Source of the DNA: Rotaria socialis
Taxonomy: Eukaryota; Rotifera; Eurotatoria; Philodinida; Philodinidae
Direction: 5' to 3'
Assembly: GCA_905331475.1 (NCBI GenBank)
Contig: CAJNYU010001215.1
Span: forward strand, 22,198-86,197
Length of the DNA: 64,000 nucleotides
The translations under genes and the position numbers were made by a program. The notes under the pieces were generated by a model that was given only the letters and a program-made list of their open reading frames with translations, was not told where the DNA came from and did no database searches. Positions 22,090 through 33,184 of the stretch are shown here, in pieces (position 1 is the first letter of the stretch; every line of letters begins with the position of its first letter).

Positions 22090-25000
22090 TCAGAATGGCA
22101 ACTTCAAAGCATTCATAATAATGCTGCCGACATGAGATGCAATGGGTGCATGTGTATTGTTTCGATTTTCGACTAGTTTTCTAATGAATGCCAAAGGATT
22201 AGAATGGAAGAGACATTGCTGAAGTTGTAAAAGGCAGCGATGATTTGATTTATTCACGAATCCATCAACAGTAATCCAACCTTTCTCGAAAGCATCTTCT
22301 TCAATCTCACTTCGAGGTTTGGGGCATACTCCTAAACGTTGACAATAAGCTGTTTGTTCTTGGCTACTTTCCAAGTAGATTGTACCATTAAAAACAAATA
22401 ATTCTACCAACCATTCAACTGGAATAGGAAAAGAAAAATTGCCACGATTGGAGAACATCGTTGGCGGAACTGTTAAAGTTGTTGTATTGGCCAGAATAGA
22501 TTGATCTCGTTTCATACGTGGTAGTAGTACACGTAATGTCGTTGTCAACTGTTCAATGAATGATTGTTTACGATAAAGAAAGTACAATTGACCCATCAAC
22601 CAATTGGCTTCAGTAGGACTCACGAAAATGATATGCTGGTTACGATAGACTAGTACCCATCGTGGTGGACGTAGAAAAGGATCTAGTGATTCTCCTTGTG
22701 TTCGAATCACTCGTTTGAATTCATTAGTGGCCCAAATATTTTTTTGCCAACCATCTGGTTGACATTCACTATAGAGTGTCGTACCTAGAAAAGCATCAGC
22801 GATTGGACAAAATACTGAAGTTAATTTTGATAAATTCAGCATAGGGCCTTGCTCTTCACATAAGCTCTTGATTGCATCATGTAGCACCGGTTCAAATGGC
22901 TCAACAGGTGAAGGACGTTTCTGATGTCGTTCTTCTTCCAATTCTTGTTCACGTTCGAGTTCTCGTTGCTGCTCTTCATCTAACAATTGTGCCAGAAGTG
23001 TTTTTGAACCGCCGTAAGCACATAATCGTTTAGAAACAGCTTCATGAATTTCAACTGATGAAAAAATAGCGGAATATTTGCATCGAGCCGAATAGATTTC
23101 GAATATTGTTTGGAATGTTTTCGATACACCATACATGATTTCCAATTTAGTGACTTCATCTTCCAAACATTGTTTGGCTAAGTTTTTCATCATGTTATCT
23201 GTAAACGATTCTAGGAGATCTTTCCAATGAATATTTTGAAAAGCAGTCACTTTTCGTTGAAAACTTAAACTTTGGGTTGCCCAATGATGTAATCCGTCCC
23301 AAGTCGATTGTTGAGTATTTTCATAGACCCAACGGAGAATATCAGTCAGCGTAATTCGGTCATCGATATTTTCTGTTTCATTCAATAGAGATGAAGTGTT
23401 TTTCATCGTTTGAATTTGTTGATGAACTTCATTTGAACTCCAGAAACTTAACCAATGATGTTTGCCTAATTTTCGCATTCTCATACATGCTTGAACCAAA
23501 CGATCCTTGCTGAGACCATTTCCTAAGGTGACAGCAGCTCGAAAATCATTTGGAAATTTAAAGTCGGTTCCTCTCGTATGAATTTCATCCAAATAAAACA
23601 CACAACGATCAAGCCTTTCGCTAGCAGGCGATGCCAAAAAAGCATGATGCTGATATTGTCGACCACAAACAAAAATCGAATCTGACTCAAAATAAACAGC
23701 ATAGTCGATTTTGTTTTTATCGGTTTTATCCAACCATTTGACAGCAATTTGACGATTCGTTCCATCGACAAATAGTGCACCTACATCCAGAATGACTTGT
23801 ATAACCGACTTGTCTTTGACAATAAGATTCAGAATTTCATCCGAACTTGTACTAATAGGCAAATATTGATAATGATCATTCTTCGGCTGAAGTAAATTAT
23901 GAAGAACAAGAGCATCCGTTTTCTGCAGTTGTGGTAAATCACATTGACGAATATGAACAGGTAATAACAATTGGGTATCATTTGTGCCACTAAATCCAGT
24001 GATTATTTTCGTACGTGAAGATGCAGACAAATCCCAAGGAGAAGAAACTAATTTATGTGGAAATTGTTTTGCTTCTCGAGGAAAAACAAAATGATTAAGA
24101 AAATAATTAATCACAGACATATTATATCGTAGAGTTGGAAAAAGTCGTTGAGTTCGTTGTTGATAATCCTTTAAATTGACTGTTTTCCATTGTTTTATAC
24201 TTGAGATTGTTTCGTTTTCTTCTTCTAGTGAAATCCATTCGTCATAGATCATTTCCGGATCACTTTCGTCTTGATTCAAACGATCAAAACATTGAAGCAT
24301 TTGTGAATCACTCAAACCACTGTAGTAATAAGAAAGTTGCGTTAAGACAATGGCCACATCTGGATGTCCGAATTCTGTATTATCAGCTGCAACGTCTTTA
24401 GCACGAAATGGCACGGCCATCAAGCGATTGAATTTTGAATTTTGATTCACACCAAAATTGACGCGATAGCGTTTTTTCAGCGCAACGAATAGAACTTCGG
24501 ACGATAGAAGACCACGCATAATGAGAAATAATTGAATGATGCTGTAGGGAAATCGATCGATTACATTATCAATCGATGAGTTTGCATCCAAAATAAATGA
24601 TAAAATAAGTTGTTGATCTAGTTGACGATAATTTTTTTGATCAAGCCAAGCATTTGCTATTCGTTGACATAATTCTGGAAATGGCCGATGATTAAGCAAA
24701 CGAAATTCTGGAAAACGACTTCGACGTTCGGATGCTTTGTAAAAAATGTCATTGTGATGTTGTTGTGCAATGTTTGTCGTGTGTTGTTTGACTAAATTCA
24801 GTACGAATTGAATAGTATTCCAACGTTCCAAACCTCCGTCGACTTGTTGTTGACGGCCAATTGAGTAAATCAATTGATATTTCACATGTAAAATTTCGTC
24901 GGATTCATCTAAAATGTCACGGCCAAACATTTTCATCCATCGCTGAATAGACAACATTGCTCGACCAACATCGAATTGATGTTGTCGGCATTTATCGATT

Positions 25001-28000
25001 GTCAGCAAATCAAACGATAGAATATCCTCCGGTGACGTTAGTACAGCATCATAATTGCTTAATCCATGTTGAAGACGATTGAAAATTTTATTTACTTGTA
25101 CATCAGTGAAGTTCATATCACGACGACAAGCAAAGGGAAGCACACGTCGATTAAGCAAACCTCCTAATTTGTATCGTAGTGATTGGTAATTCATTGGAAA
25201 TAATGATTTTAGTACAATAATACGAACTAAGCTCGACGGTGAAGAACATACACTAACCGCTAGCATTGGTAAAATAACCGAAGTTTTTCCTTCGCCCATA
25301 TTCAGTTGCATGACAATGTTGGATATCGAAGGATTGTTTTCGTTCATCATTGGTTGTATCATATGACGTGCTACTTCAATTTGTATTTCTCGAATTGTAA
25401 TATTCATTTCGAGTTCCAGTATTAACCACGGGAGATGCATTGATGGCGTCCAATTGGCGTGAGGTACGTTTGACATTTCTTTTTCAAAATCTTCTTGCTG
25501 TTTCTGATTGGCAAAATGTAAAGCTCTTTCAAGTTGCTGTTCTACAACCCAATTAACCATGATTCCACCGAGCAATGTACGTTGTTCAGTTGTCAAGAGC
25601 AATGCTGATAGACTTTCGTCGCTCATGATTTTGCTTGATGTCGAAAAATTCGAGTCAGTATCGTTTAACCATAGTTGTAGAAAGACAGATATTAGAGTTG
25701 TCGGTAAGATTCTTAGTGCTAAGCCTATTTTGAATAACAACTCGTTCCTTATTGTGATCGATTTTGTTAATTCATCCCAGAATGTTTTGGATTCTTGACG
25801 AAAAGAATCGAGAAATTGATTAATATAATCCACCGAAGGATACTCCTTTCGATATTCTTCGATCAAATTAAAGTTCTTCCAACTTTCAGTTAAATGTTCT
25901 TTGAAATGATTGGCAATATCACTAAGAGCATTTAGTTGCGAATCAGTAGAAGGAAATATTCTTTCTGGAAATGCTTTTTGCTGATTAATTATCTTAATAC
26001 ATGATGTTGGTTGGATAAAATAATTGCCATGAGGTTGTAGAAACTTTTGTTCTGCACTTTCTAGCAATTTTTGATCGACGCCTTTATCTGTTGAGTTATG
26101 ACATATTTGATAGTGATTTTGAAATGATTCGAATGTGAACTGTTGGAGACCAACTGATCCTTGGTGATCTAATGGAACCATTGCGATAGAAGAAATATGA
26201 CTTTGAATATTGTTTAATAAAACACGTAGTTGGCCATTCTGTCGCCAGGTTTTGAATAACTGATTGATTACGTGTGTGTAGATATTCCTATCAGGAAAAC
26301 TCTTATTTTCATAATTAACATTTTGATTAAAACAATCTTGAATTTCTCGGTTAGCTACAGGGTATCTATAACGACCGAGATTTCTTGGAAGTTTGATACG
26401 ATGAGATTGATATGAAGCTTCCTGAATATTCTCGTATCGAGTAAACGAAGGATATGAAGCAGAACTCAATGGTAAACATGGTGCCTTCAATGTAGATTTC
26501 AGTATTTGCAAATAATACGGTTGACTAGCACATTTACTGGATATGTAATGTAGAAAACTGAGTAACACTTCAAATCGTTCAATACCATCTTTTTGATTAC
26601 CAGCTTCTGTTGTCTTCAGTTGTTCGACGAATTTTAATAAGCCAATCCAGATATTTTTCAATTCATATTCACTTGAAAGCCACCGGGACAAAGGGAAACA
26701 CTGGAGTTGTGTGCTATCTTTTAAATTCAGATCTCCGCTAGCATATAGAGAGCCTGTAAGGCTAAGAGAACTATAGTTCGTTGCAAGTGGACCACTATGC
26801 CAATCTGGTTGATATGATTTTGTTTCGCTTTTCCGGCGGATTTCTGATTCCATCTGTGCAGATAATCGAGCTGTAGGGTTGTAGGAATCTCGATAATCCC
26901 AATAGAGTTTTGCTAATAAATTTTCATTGTACTTTTTATTTTCAAAAATTTTCTGTAGTTCGTCATTGGACGTGGATGCTGGATGCATGAAATTCCATTC
27001 TTCACTTGCTTCGACCAATTTTTTTGCTATTAAATAGTAGCCAAAGTGCTGCAATGAATGAGGTAAACTATCGGAATTCCATTCGATTTTTTCCATACAT
27101 CTGAGATGTTCTGGATAATAATTTACTTTTGGAGAAATGGTTGCAATTTGCAGAAGAATATTTCGCGAGACCGCATCGAAAGGTTGATCAGACCAACTGC
27201 CCGCTGATTTCAGCAATTGAAAAGCACGTTCCATTCCAGTCATTCCCGTATATTGATCAGGAAGCGGATGAGATGTTGTTGCATGTAGTAATGCTAAATA
27301 CAGCCATCCGGTTGGGCTTTCAGTTGGTTGAAGAATACGCAATCGATCGTTCAGAATAAAAATGAAATATTGATGAAGAAACGATACCGACAATGATTTT
27401 CGTTCTATAGTTACGATTTGATGATTGTTGCCAGATTTTCCTTTTGCTTGCACTTGTCCAAAAGGAACGATTAATTTTCGACACAGATAATGCCTATTTT
27501 TGTCGTTGTCTATTGTAGTTGGTGAAAGAAGAAGACCTGATTTCAAACCAGTCAATGCTCCAAACCATTGATTCTCATCGATATACATATCTGAATATTC
27601 CCGAGAGGCAATAATATTGGTTTGAATGTTGTATTTGAACCCAATGCCTAATCGAGATAGATGAATGTGAATAATATCATTTTCTCTTAACATGTATACA
27701 TGAGGCTCATCATCGAGACGAATGAAATATCGTTTAAATAAATGTTGAAAGAATGATGATGATCGATTAATCAAATATTGTTTGCTTTCTGTGTTGCATG
27801 TCCAAAGAAATCCTTCTTCGAGGGATAATTTGTAGTGTACGTTGCTTAAAAAATTTGAATCCTGAAAACAAATAGATCGAAATTCTACTAGTTTTGTGTT
27901 TTCATTCCACCAATGGCTGTAGTTCGGAGTAAAAATAGCAGGTAGTTCGTTTTCAAAACAACTAGGAGGAATCAATTGAAACTTATCGTTTGTTTTTATG

Positions 28001-31000
28001 TACTTTTCGTAGAGTGTCATGCCTCCACTATTATAATCATGACGAAATTCATAATGAACATTACCATCGACATGGTATCCATGTTTTGTGATGTAACTAT
28101 TTTCTGATTCAGCTGTTTGCACTTCGAAAATATGTTGACCAAATACACGAACAAATAACTGATCTGAAGTGATTCTATCTGGTAAAAAACCAACAGTCAT
28201 ACCGTTCACTGAAAATACCCCTTTCAAACAATCAAGCGATACCTGATTCGATTCGTATTTACCATCATACCAACCATCATGTATATCTGTGTTTCTTTTC
28301 TTCCAGTTTCCATTCATTGTACCTTTGTTTCGAATAACTGCCCAGTAGAGAGCACAAAATTCATTCAAAATTGCGTAGGAACTTTTTTCAAGTAGTTCGC
28401 TCATTTTTGGATTTATTGATACTAATATGCGTTCACTAGAACGCATTAAATTTCTCATAAATATACTCATATTTGTTTTTTTCTTGCTTAGAATCATATT
28501 GTCATGAATAGTTGTAACTATTGTCAGTAAGGAAATAACATTCTGATTGGATAACGCGATAGAATTACTATCATCTGTATACATAGAAAATGTTAGTACA
28601 CATACAACACCGATAATCACAATTTTAGAACGCAATACATCCATTTTATCAAAATCAGGTGAAGAAGGATTTTGAATGCTTTCCATAATCAATTGAATCC
28701 ATTTCTCACCTACGTTACGACATTTTATAACGAGATTAGTCATTTCATTTTTTCTTGTAGAATTACAAATAGTAAATACTCTCATGACAATTACTGTTAT
28801 AATTACTAACATCAATTCATTTTGCCAATTACATTCACAATCTTTCAAACGTCTCTCCAATCTTACAATCAATTCGTCAACGAAATGATCTTCTAATAAT
28901 TGTTGATGTGATTCTGGACACCAGAAACAAATAAGTGCATCTCGATCCATCGTCATCGGACCATATTGTAGTAGTGCATGTGTAATTAGTATTGCAACAC
29001 TTTCTTCATCCATTGGCAAGGAATCTAATTCAAGAATACTTAAAAGATTCCACCATTGTAAACGATGACCAGAACGAAATGAACCGAACTCAATGAATTG
29101 GGCCGGTTTAAGTTGTAGTGAACACTTTGATAGTTCAGAAATTACTTTATTTTGTACACATTTTGTGGTAGCGATAGAAAATTGTAATTGTTTGTAATTT
29201 GGATCAGTCAATTCGGGTGTTAACGTTCGACATTCATTTTGGAATTCTGTTACTTTGGTTGGAGAAATTTGAACTCGAAGACCATTTTCGTAAAAAAAAT
29301 CATCTAATGGTGTTGATACGACGTGTCGTGGAGCGGAAAAATGGCTATGCGATATCGACTGAGACGAGGATACCAGTTTCACTCTACAGTTGCTTGAACC
29401 ATTGAAGTACGTACTCAACTTAGCTCTATGAGGGCTAAAGCTTAACCATTCATGCATTTGATTCGTTGGATTTGAATTGGGACGATTCACAAATTGCCAA
29501 AGAATATCTCGATAACATCTGATTTCACTAGGCATCTGTAATTCAAAGATGACAGCCAGAGCACTTTCTCGTTGTGATGGTATCGGAGATTCATAAATAT
29601 GCACTTTTATATTATTCGCCTGTTTCATAATAGTACATTTATCACATTTTGGGGCAAAACGAACCAGTTCACATTCACATTTCAGCTCATCAGCTTTTCC
29701 CATGAGTTGTTGATATCGTTCTTTCTCCTTGTTCACTTCCTCAACTTTGTCTTTTTTATCTTGTTCAACTTGATCTTGAATTTTTTGCAGAGTTTCATTC
29801 ATCTCCAATGATTGATCAGCAAAATGAACACCAAAAGCATTTGTCGACTCGATGTTGCTCAACAAATCGGGATATGGTTTTGAATTGAATTCTCGAAAAT
29901 AATCATACAAATCTCGAGCTCGAATCATATCATCTCGATTGGGTAACACTAAAAATTCGAATAGCTCTAAAAGATGTGGAATTTGAATGGCATGTAACTT
30001 CAATCGTTCGAATCGTGCATCTTCACATAATTTTCTATGCATCAAACAAATTATTGTCAGCGATGTTAAAATGAATCGACTATAGCCAATCGGATCTGTT
30101 GATTTATTTTCTGAATAATAATATGTCAAAGCTGTACGTTGATAGTCTTCGTAGAAAGATTGTAAATCTTTAAAACACGCGTATCCTTTTCCCGACAGCA
30201 CTGGACGATTGATCCATTCCTCTAAACTAGAACGTATCCAAATCTCGATACTCGTCAATGCTATTCCATTGGGATCATCTCTGTCATTGGTTAACTTTGA
30301 AACGGAAGGTAATGCATTGTTGTCGTGAGCAACCCTCTTGGACATGAAACTATCATTATCATTCTTACGAGAGTATCGCTTAGGTGATGTCTTTGAGTTA
30401 TGTTTTTTAAGATAATCTTTTAAATTCTGCCATGAATGTTGATAGGTTTTGATTTCAGATGCATTCAACTGAATTGTTGATGATTGCAGTTTTTCATTCT
30501 GTTCAATGAACTTTTGCCAATTCGAATCCGGAGTAATGCAATCGAGTTTTTGCTTGATTTGTTCTGTTACACGTTGTATCCATGGATTTATATCAGTCGA
30601 ATAGATAGACGAAAGCGAAGTTTCAATCTTATTCAAGCGTCGTACAATTTTTCGAAGACAAAATACTAGCAAATCAGAAGATATTTGATAGCTCATCAAT
30701 GTTTGTCTTGTAGAAATAACATAAGTTAAAAATTTTGTAATAAGTAATTTATAAACAATACTACCAATATTTCCCAAACGTTGTGTTAGAATAGTATGAA
30801 AAACAACTTTTATAGTCATCCATAATCCTGATCGTCGAAAAGGATGCATCGAACTTTGATATCTGATTTGATCACGATGTTTTTTCTTAAATGAAATAGG
30901 CTTATGTACCAGATTATCAACTTGAATACCTTGAAATTGTGCGATCCACCATTGACATACATAATGTGCTATGGGTACTTCACGCATGTCATTGAATGAG

Positions 31001-31683
31001 TACGATGACTTGAAAGATTTAGAATTTTCAATTGTATTATTCATAAAATCATTTAATAATTCACATTGAACTTGACACGACAGCTGACATTGATTAGACA
31101 ATCGATATGTAGGCGTAGGAAAACAAGAAAAATGTGGTTCTAATGATGATGTTATAGTTTCTGTGGGTAATAACACTTGCCAAGATGAAATTAATGGTTG
31201 ATGGGGTGGATTCTCATCAATTTCAATCAAAATTGCAGCATTTTGTGCATGAAAATAAAGAGGAAGAAAATCACCTGATGTCAGTTCTTGAATAGTTGAT
31301 TGTAGAATCGGTACAGAGCAGGTTTTCGTATTTTGTATGATTGACCAACGCTGAATACTCTTTTTAAGAATTTCTATAATCGGCAGTTGATTATTTGTGC
31401 CCATCGATTGTAAAAAATCTTTCATACATTCAAGTATTTTGTATTCATTTTCATGGTTGGATTGAATTAAATAATCATCATCTGCCGATGATGGCAGATC
31501 ATGTGGAAGGAATAAATGATTTAATATTGATTTATTAATGTCTTTTAAATGAAACGAACCATAGTTGCCATAAGATGAGGCTTGATGAAGATTTCTCAAA
31601 AACATTTGTAAAATGAAATGCTGAAACAAAAATGCATACGCTCGGTTGAGAGTTGAAAACTCAATTGAATAAAAGTTTGACAC
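22090..31683 (-). CDS. Giant DUF3638/DUF3645 protein with SecA-like helicase motifs, intronless
   Basis: A single open frame of 3197 codons. Members of this family (N-terminal DUF6606, central DUF3638, then DUF3645) are about 3000 residues and are best known from fungi, oomycetes and other protists. Databases often label them ubiquitinyl hydrolase-like, without biochemical proof that I know of. Visible features: a charged, coiled-coil-like stretch around residues 630-660; a C-x-C...C-x2-C cluster (CECELVRFAPKCDKC, about 666-680); a Walker A motif NMGEGKTSV around residue 2129; an Asp-box DESDEIL around 2257; TRGTDF around 2702; and RLVQACMRMRKLG around 2735. The order and wording (GEGKT, DExD, RGTD, arginine finger) resemble SecA more than ordinary DEAD-box proteins. 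A Glu/Arg coiled coil lies about 2890-2920. No transmembrane segments or signal peptide are evident. The lack of introns contrasts with most neighbours and may reflect horizontal origin or retrocopying. Biological function is unknown. Confidence 0.88.
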   Translation of the reverse strand: MSNFYSIEFSTLNRAYAFLFQHFILQMFLRNLHQASSYGNYGSFHLKDINKSILNHLFLPHDLPSSADDDYLIQSNHENEYKILECMKDFLQSMGTNNQLPIIEILKKSIQRWSIIQNTKTCSVPILQSTIQELTSGDFLPLYFHAQNAAILIEIDENPPHQPLISSWQVLLPTETITSSLEPHFSCFPTPTYRLSNQCQLSCQVQCELLNDFMNNTIENSKSFKSSYSFNDMREVPIAHYVCQWWIAQFQGIQVDNLVHKPISFKKKHRDQIRYQSSMHPFRRSGLWMTIKVVFHTILTQRLGNIGSIVYKLLITKFLTYVISTRQTLMSYQISSDLLVFCLRKIVRRLNKIETSLSSIYSTDINPWIQRVTEQIKQKLDCITPDSNWQKFIEQNEKLQSSTIQLNASEIKTYQHSWQNLKDYLKKHNSKTSPKRYSRKNDNDSFMSKRVAHDNNALPSVSKLTNDRDDPNGIALTSIEIWIRSSLEEWINRPVLSGKGYACFKDLQSFYEDYQRTALTYYYSENKSTDPIGYSRFILTSLTIICLMHRKLCEDARFERLKLHAIQIPHLLELFEFLVLPNRDDMIRARDLYDYFREFNSKPYPDLLSNIESTNAFGVHFADQSLEMNETLQKIQDQVEQDKKDKVEEVNKEKERYQQLMGKADELKCECELVRFAPKCDKCTIMKQANNIKVHIYESPIPSQRESALAVIFELQMPSEIRCYRDILWQFVNRPNSNPTNQMHEWLSFSPHRAKLSTYFNGSSNCRVKLVSSSQSISHSHFSAPRHVVSTPLDDFFYENGLRVQISPTKVTEFQNECRTLTPELTDPNYKQLQFSIATTKCVQNKVISELSKCSLQLKPAQFIEFGSFRSGHRLQWWNLLSILELDSLPMDEESVAILITHALLQYGPMTMDRDALICFWCPESHQQLLEDHFVDELIVRLERRLKDCECNWQNELMLVIITVIVMRVFTICNSTRKNEMTNLVIKCRNVGEKWIQLIMESIQNPSSPDFDKMDVLRSKIVIIGVVCVLTFSMYTDDSNSIALSNQNVISLLTIVTTIHDNMILSKKKTNMSIFMRNLMRSSERILVSINPKMSELLEKSSYAILNEFCALYWAVIRNKGTMNGNWKKRNTDIHDGWYDGKYESNQVSLDCLKGVFSVNGMTVGFLPDRITSDQLFVRVFGQHIFEVQTAESENSYITKHGYHVDGNVHYEFRHDYNSGGMTLYEKYIKTNDKFQLIPPSCFENELPAIFTPNYSHWWNENTKLVEFRSICFQDSNFLSNVHYKLSLEEGFLWTCNTESKQYLINRSSSFFQHLFKRYFIRLDDEPHVYMLRENDIIHIHLSRLGIGFKYNIQTNIIASREYSDMYIDENQWFGALTGLKSGLLLSPTTIDNDKNRHYLCRKLIVPFGQVQAKGKSGNNHQIVTIERKSLSVSFLHQYFIFILNDRLRILQPTESPTGWLYLALLHATTSHPLPDQYTGMTGMERAFQLLKSAGSWSDQPFDAVSRNILLQIATISPKVNYYPEHLRCMEKIEWNSDSLPHSLQHFGYYLIAKKLVEASEEWNFMHPASTSNDELQKIFENKKYNENLLAKLYWDYRDSYNPTARLSAQMESEIRRKSETKSYQPDWHSGPLATNYSSLSLTGSLYASGDLNLKDSTQLQCFPLSRWLSSEYELKNIWIGLLKFVEQLKTTEAGNQKDGIERFEVLLSFLHYISSKCASQPYYLQILKSTLKAPCLPLSSASYPSFTRYENIQEASYQSHRIKLPRNLGRYRYPVANREIQDCFNQNVNYENKSFPDRNIYTHVINQLFKTWRQNGQLRVLLNNIQSHISSIAMVPLDHQGSVGLQQFTFESFQNHYQICHNSTDKGVDQKLLESAEQKFLQPHGNYFIQPTSCIKIINQQKAFPERIFPSTDSQLNALSDIANHFKEHLTESWKNFNLIEEYRKEYPSVDYINQFLDSFRQESKTFWDELTKSITIRNELLFKIGLALRILPTTLISVFLQLWLNDTDSNFSTSSKIMSDESLSALLLTTEQRTLLGGIMVNWVVEQQLERALHFANQKQQEDFEKEMSNVPHANWTPSMHLPWLILELEMNITIREIQIEVARHMIQPMMNENNPSISNIVMQLNMGEGKTSVILPMLAVSVCSSPSSLVRIIVLKSLFPMNYQSLRYKLGGLLNRRVLPFACRRDMNFTDVQVNKIFNRLQHGLSNYDAVLTSPEDILSFDLLTIDKCRQHQFDVGRAMLSIQRWMKMFGRDILDESDEILHVKYQLIYSIGRQQQVDGGLERWNTIQFVLNLVKQHTTNIAQQHHNDIFYKASERRSRFPEFRLLNHRPFPELCQRIANAWLDQKNYRQLDQQLILSFILDANSSIDNVIDRFPYSIIQLFLIMRGLLSSEVLFVALKKRYRVNFGVNQNSKFNRLMAVPFRAKDVAADNTEFGHPDVAIVLTQLSYYYSGLSDSQMLQCFDRLNQDESDPEMIYDEWISLEEENETISSIKQWKTVNLKDYQQRTQRLFPTLRYNMSVINYFLNHFVFPREAKQFPHKLVSSPWDLSASSRTKIITGFSGTNDTQLLLPVHIRQCDLPQLQKTDALVLHNLLQPKNDHYQYLPISTSSDEILNLIVKDKSVIQVILDVGALFVDGTNRQIAVKWLDKTDKNKIDYAVYFESDSIFVCGRQYQHHAFLASPASERLDRCVFYLDEIHTRGTDFKFPNDFRAAVTLGNGLSKDRLVQACMRMRKLGKHHWLSFWSSNEVHQQIQTMKNTSSLLNETENIDDRITLTDILRWVYENTQQSTWDGLHHWATQSLSFQRKVTAFQNIHWKDLLESFTDNMMKNLAKQCLEDEVTKLEIMYGVSKTFQTIFEIYSARCKYSAIFSSVEIHEAVSKRLCAYGGSKTLLAQLLDEEQQRELEREQELEEERHQKRPSPVEPFEPVLHDAIKSLCEEQGPMLNLSKLTSVFCPIADAFLGTTLYSECQPDGWQKNIWATNEFKRVIRTQGESLDPFLRPPRWVLVYRNQHIIFVSPTEANWLMGQLYFLYRKQSFIEQLTTTLRVLLPRMKRDQSILANTTTLTVPPTMFSNRGNFSFPIPVEWLVELFVFNGTIYLESSQEQTAYCQRLGVCPKPRSEIEEDAFEKGWITVDGFVNKSNHRCLLQLQQCLFHSNPLAFIRKLVENRNNTHAPIASHVGSIIMNALKLPF

Positions 31684-32703
31684 TACGGTTTTATTAGCAA
31701 ATGCATCTTTGAAAACAATGAACTAAATCATACTATTGTGACTTACCTTGTCGCTGATAACTTTCCCGACCTATTTGGTTGTTTCAAATGTGTCTTTCTA
31801 TTTCATGTGAATGCAGCTTCTAGCTTTATTAATATACAATATGAACTGGAGAAAAACCCAGAGAACAAAAAAAAGATCTTTGCCCATTAAGTCAGCATTG
31901 TTAAAGAGATGTCACTGAATTCCGGCAAGAATGCCAAGTGTTGGTGTCTTTTTCTTTTGTTTGTTTACAGTAGGAACTTATTAACAGTTTCTAACATATT
32001 GCAATGGATATAGTCTACGGTTGCTTGATTTAATCTTCTACTAGCTCATGATCTGAATACTGGGTTTGTTGTAAATTTGTTTGAAACAATATGATGAAAA
32101 GAACGAAGTCTCAAGTCTGACAACATGTGGCTTAAATTATATTTAGTTAATAGTCAACGAAAACAAACAACTTATTTAGGTATATTTGATGCTACGACAA
32201 GAAGAATTTCTTCGTCAGCATTGCTATTACAAAGTTCGAAATATTCCTATCGATTTTATACGAAAATCAGCGAGTATCATCGTCATACCAAGAGTAGTGG
32301 CAGTGATACTTTAATACTGTAGAGTAAGCTTTAACGAACTTTCTTTCTACATATTCTGATAGAGAAAATAATGCTCTATATTTCTATGCTATATGATCAC
32401 ACATCAACTAATATCATAATAATAAACTTTCGATAAGATTTGTTTCTCTATGATATGTGCCTACCCAAGCAGACAAAATTTTTCAGAAACGCGTTTAAAC
32501 ACCACAAAAACTATGTTTCTATACGTATTGCGTCGTTTTTAGGAGGCTGGCCGTGCAAACGCCAATCTTTCATTTTTCACCACATGAAAACTCGCAAATA
32601 CTTTGTTGTCATTGTATTATTGTATTCATCCTCGTTAACGATTCAATTTGCCAATTTGATAGCGTTTAAACGATTATTTCAATTGGCATGCGCGCTTTTT
32701 TCC

Positions 32704-32764
32704 AGGGTGTGGGTGTGTGGGTCTGTAGATTTTCCACTTCTATCGACACCCACACACCCACCCA
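32704..32764. repeat. Telomere-like hairpin 2 (strong)
   Basis: Left arm GGGTGTGGGTGTGTGGGT, about 25 nt loop, right arm ACACCCACACACCCACCC. The arms pair almost perfectly. The G-rich strand consists of TGTGGG-type units. Confidence 0.8.
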
Positions 32765-33130
32765 TCATCGGTGTTCATCAAAATACGAATAGTGCAAATG
32801 CATTCGACATCAGAATAGGAACCAAGAGAATGAGACGCATCCGTAAAAAGGCATGAAACCAGCGAACGATCAAACTATAAATAACTATCTATAAAGTACT
32901 TAAATGACTGAAACTCAGTTTATTATATTTTTTATCATCATAACACTTTAATAAAAACTGCTGTAAAACTATCTGTCGCAAAACCCTGAATCTCACAATT
33001 CATTGATAATTGGCTGAGGAGCAGCGACAAGCGGCTATGAAAAACTGTGCTCTATAAAACTATCGAAGTCTCAGTCGAAAATGAGCATGAAATCTTAATA
33101 CAAAGTGAGGAATCTAAAACCCAGGATAGA

Positions 33131-33184
33131 TTGAGTGTATGTGGATTTAGTTCAGTCCTTCAGTCAAACCCATACACACTCAAG
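33131..33184. repeat. Telomere-like hairpin 3
   Basis: The arms TTGAGTGTATGTGG and CCCATACACACTCAA flank a loop of about 25 nt. The repeat units are more diverged (GTGTATGTGG) than in the hairpin at 32704. Confidence 0.6.

Noticed and set aside
32440..32856. 138-codon plus-strand ORF
   Set aside because: It runs through the telomere-like hairpin, has no domain signal and no splice or polyadenylation context.
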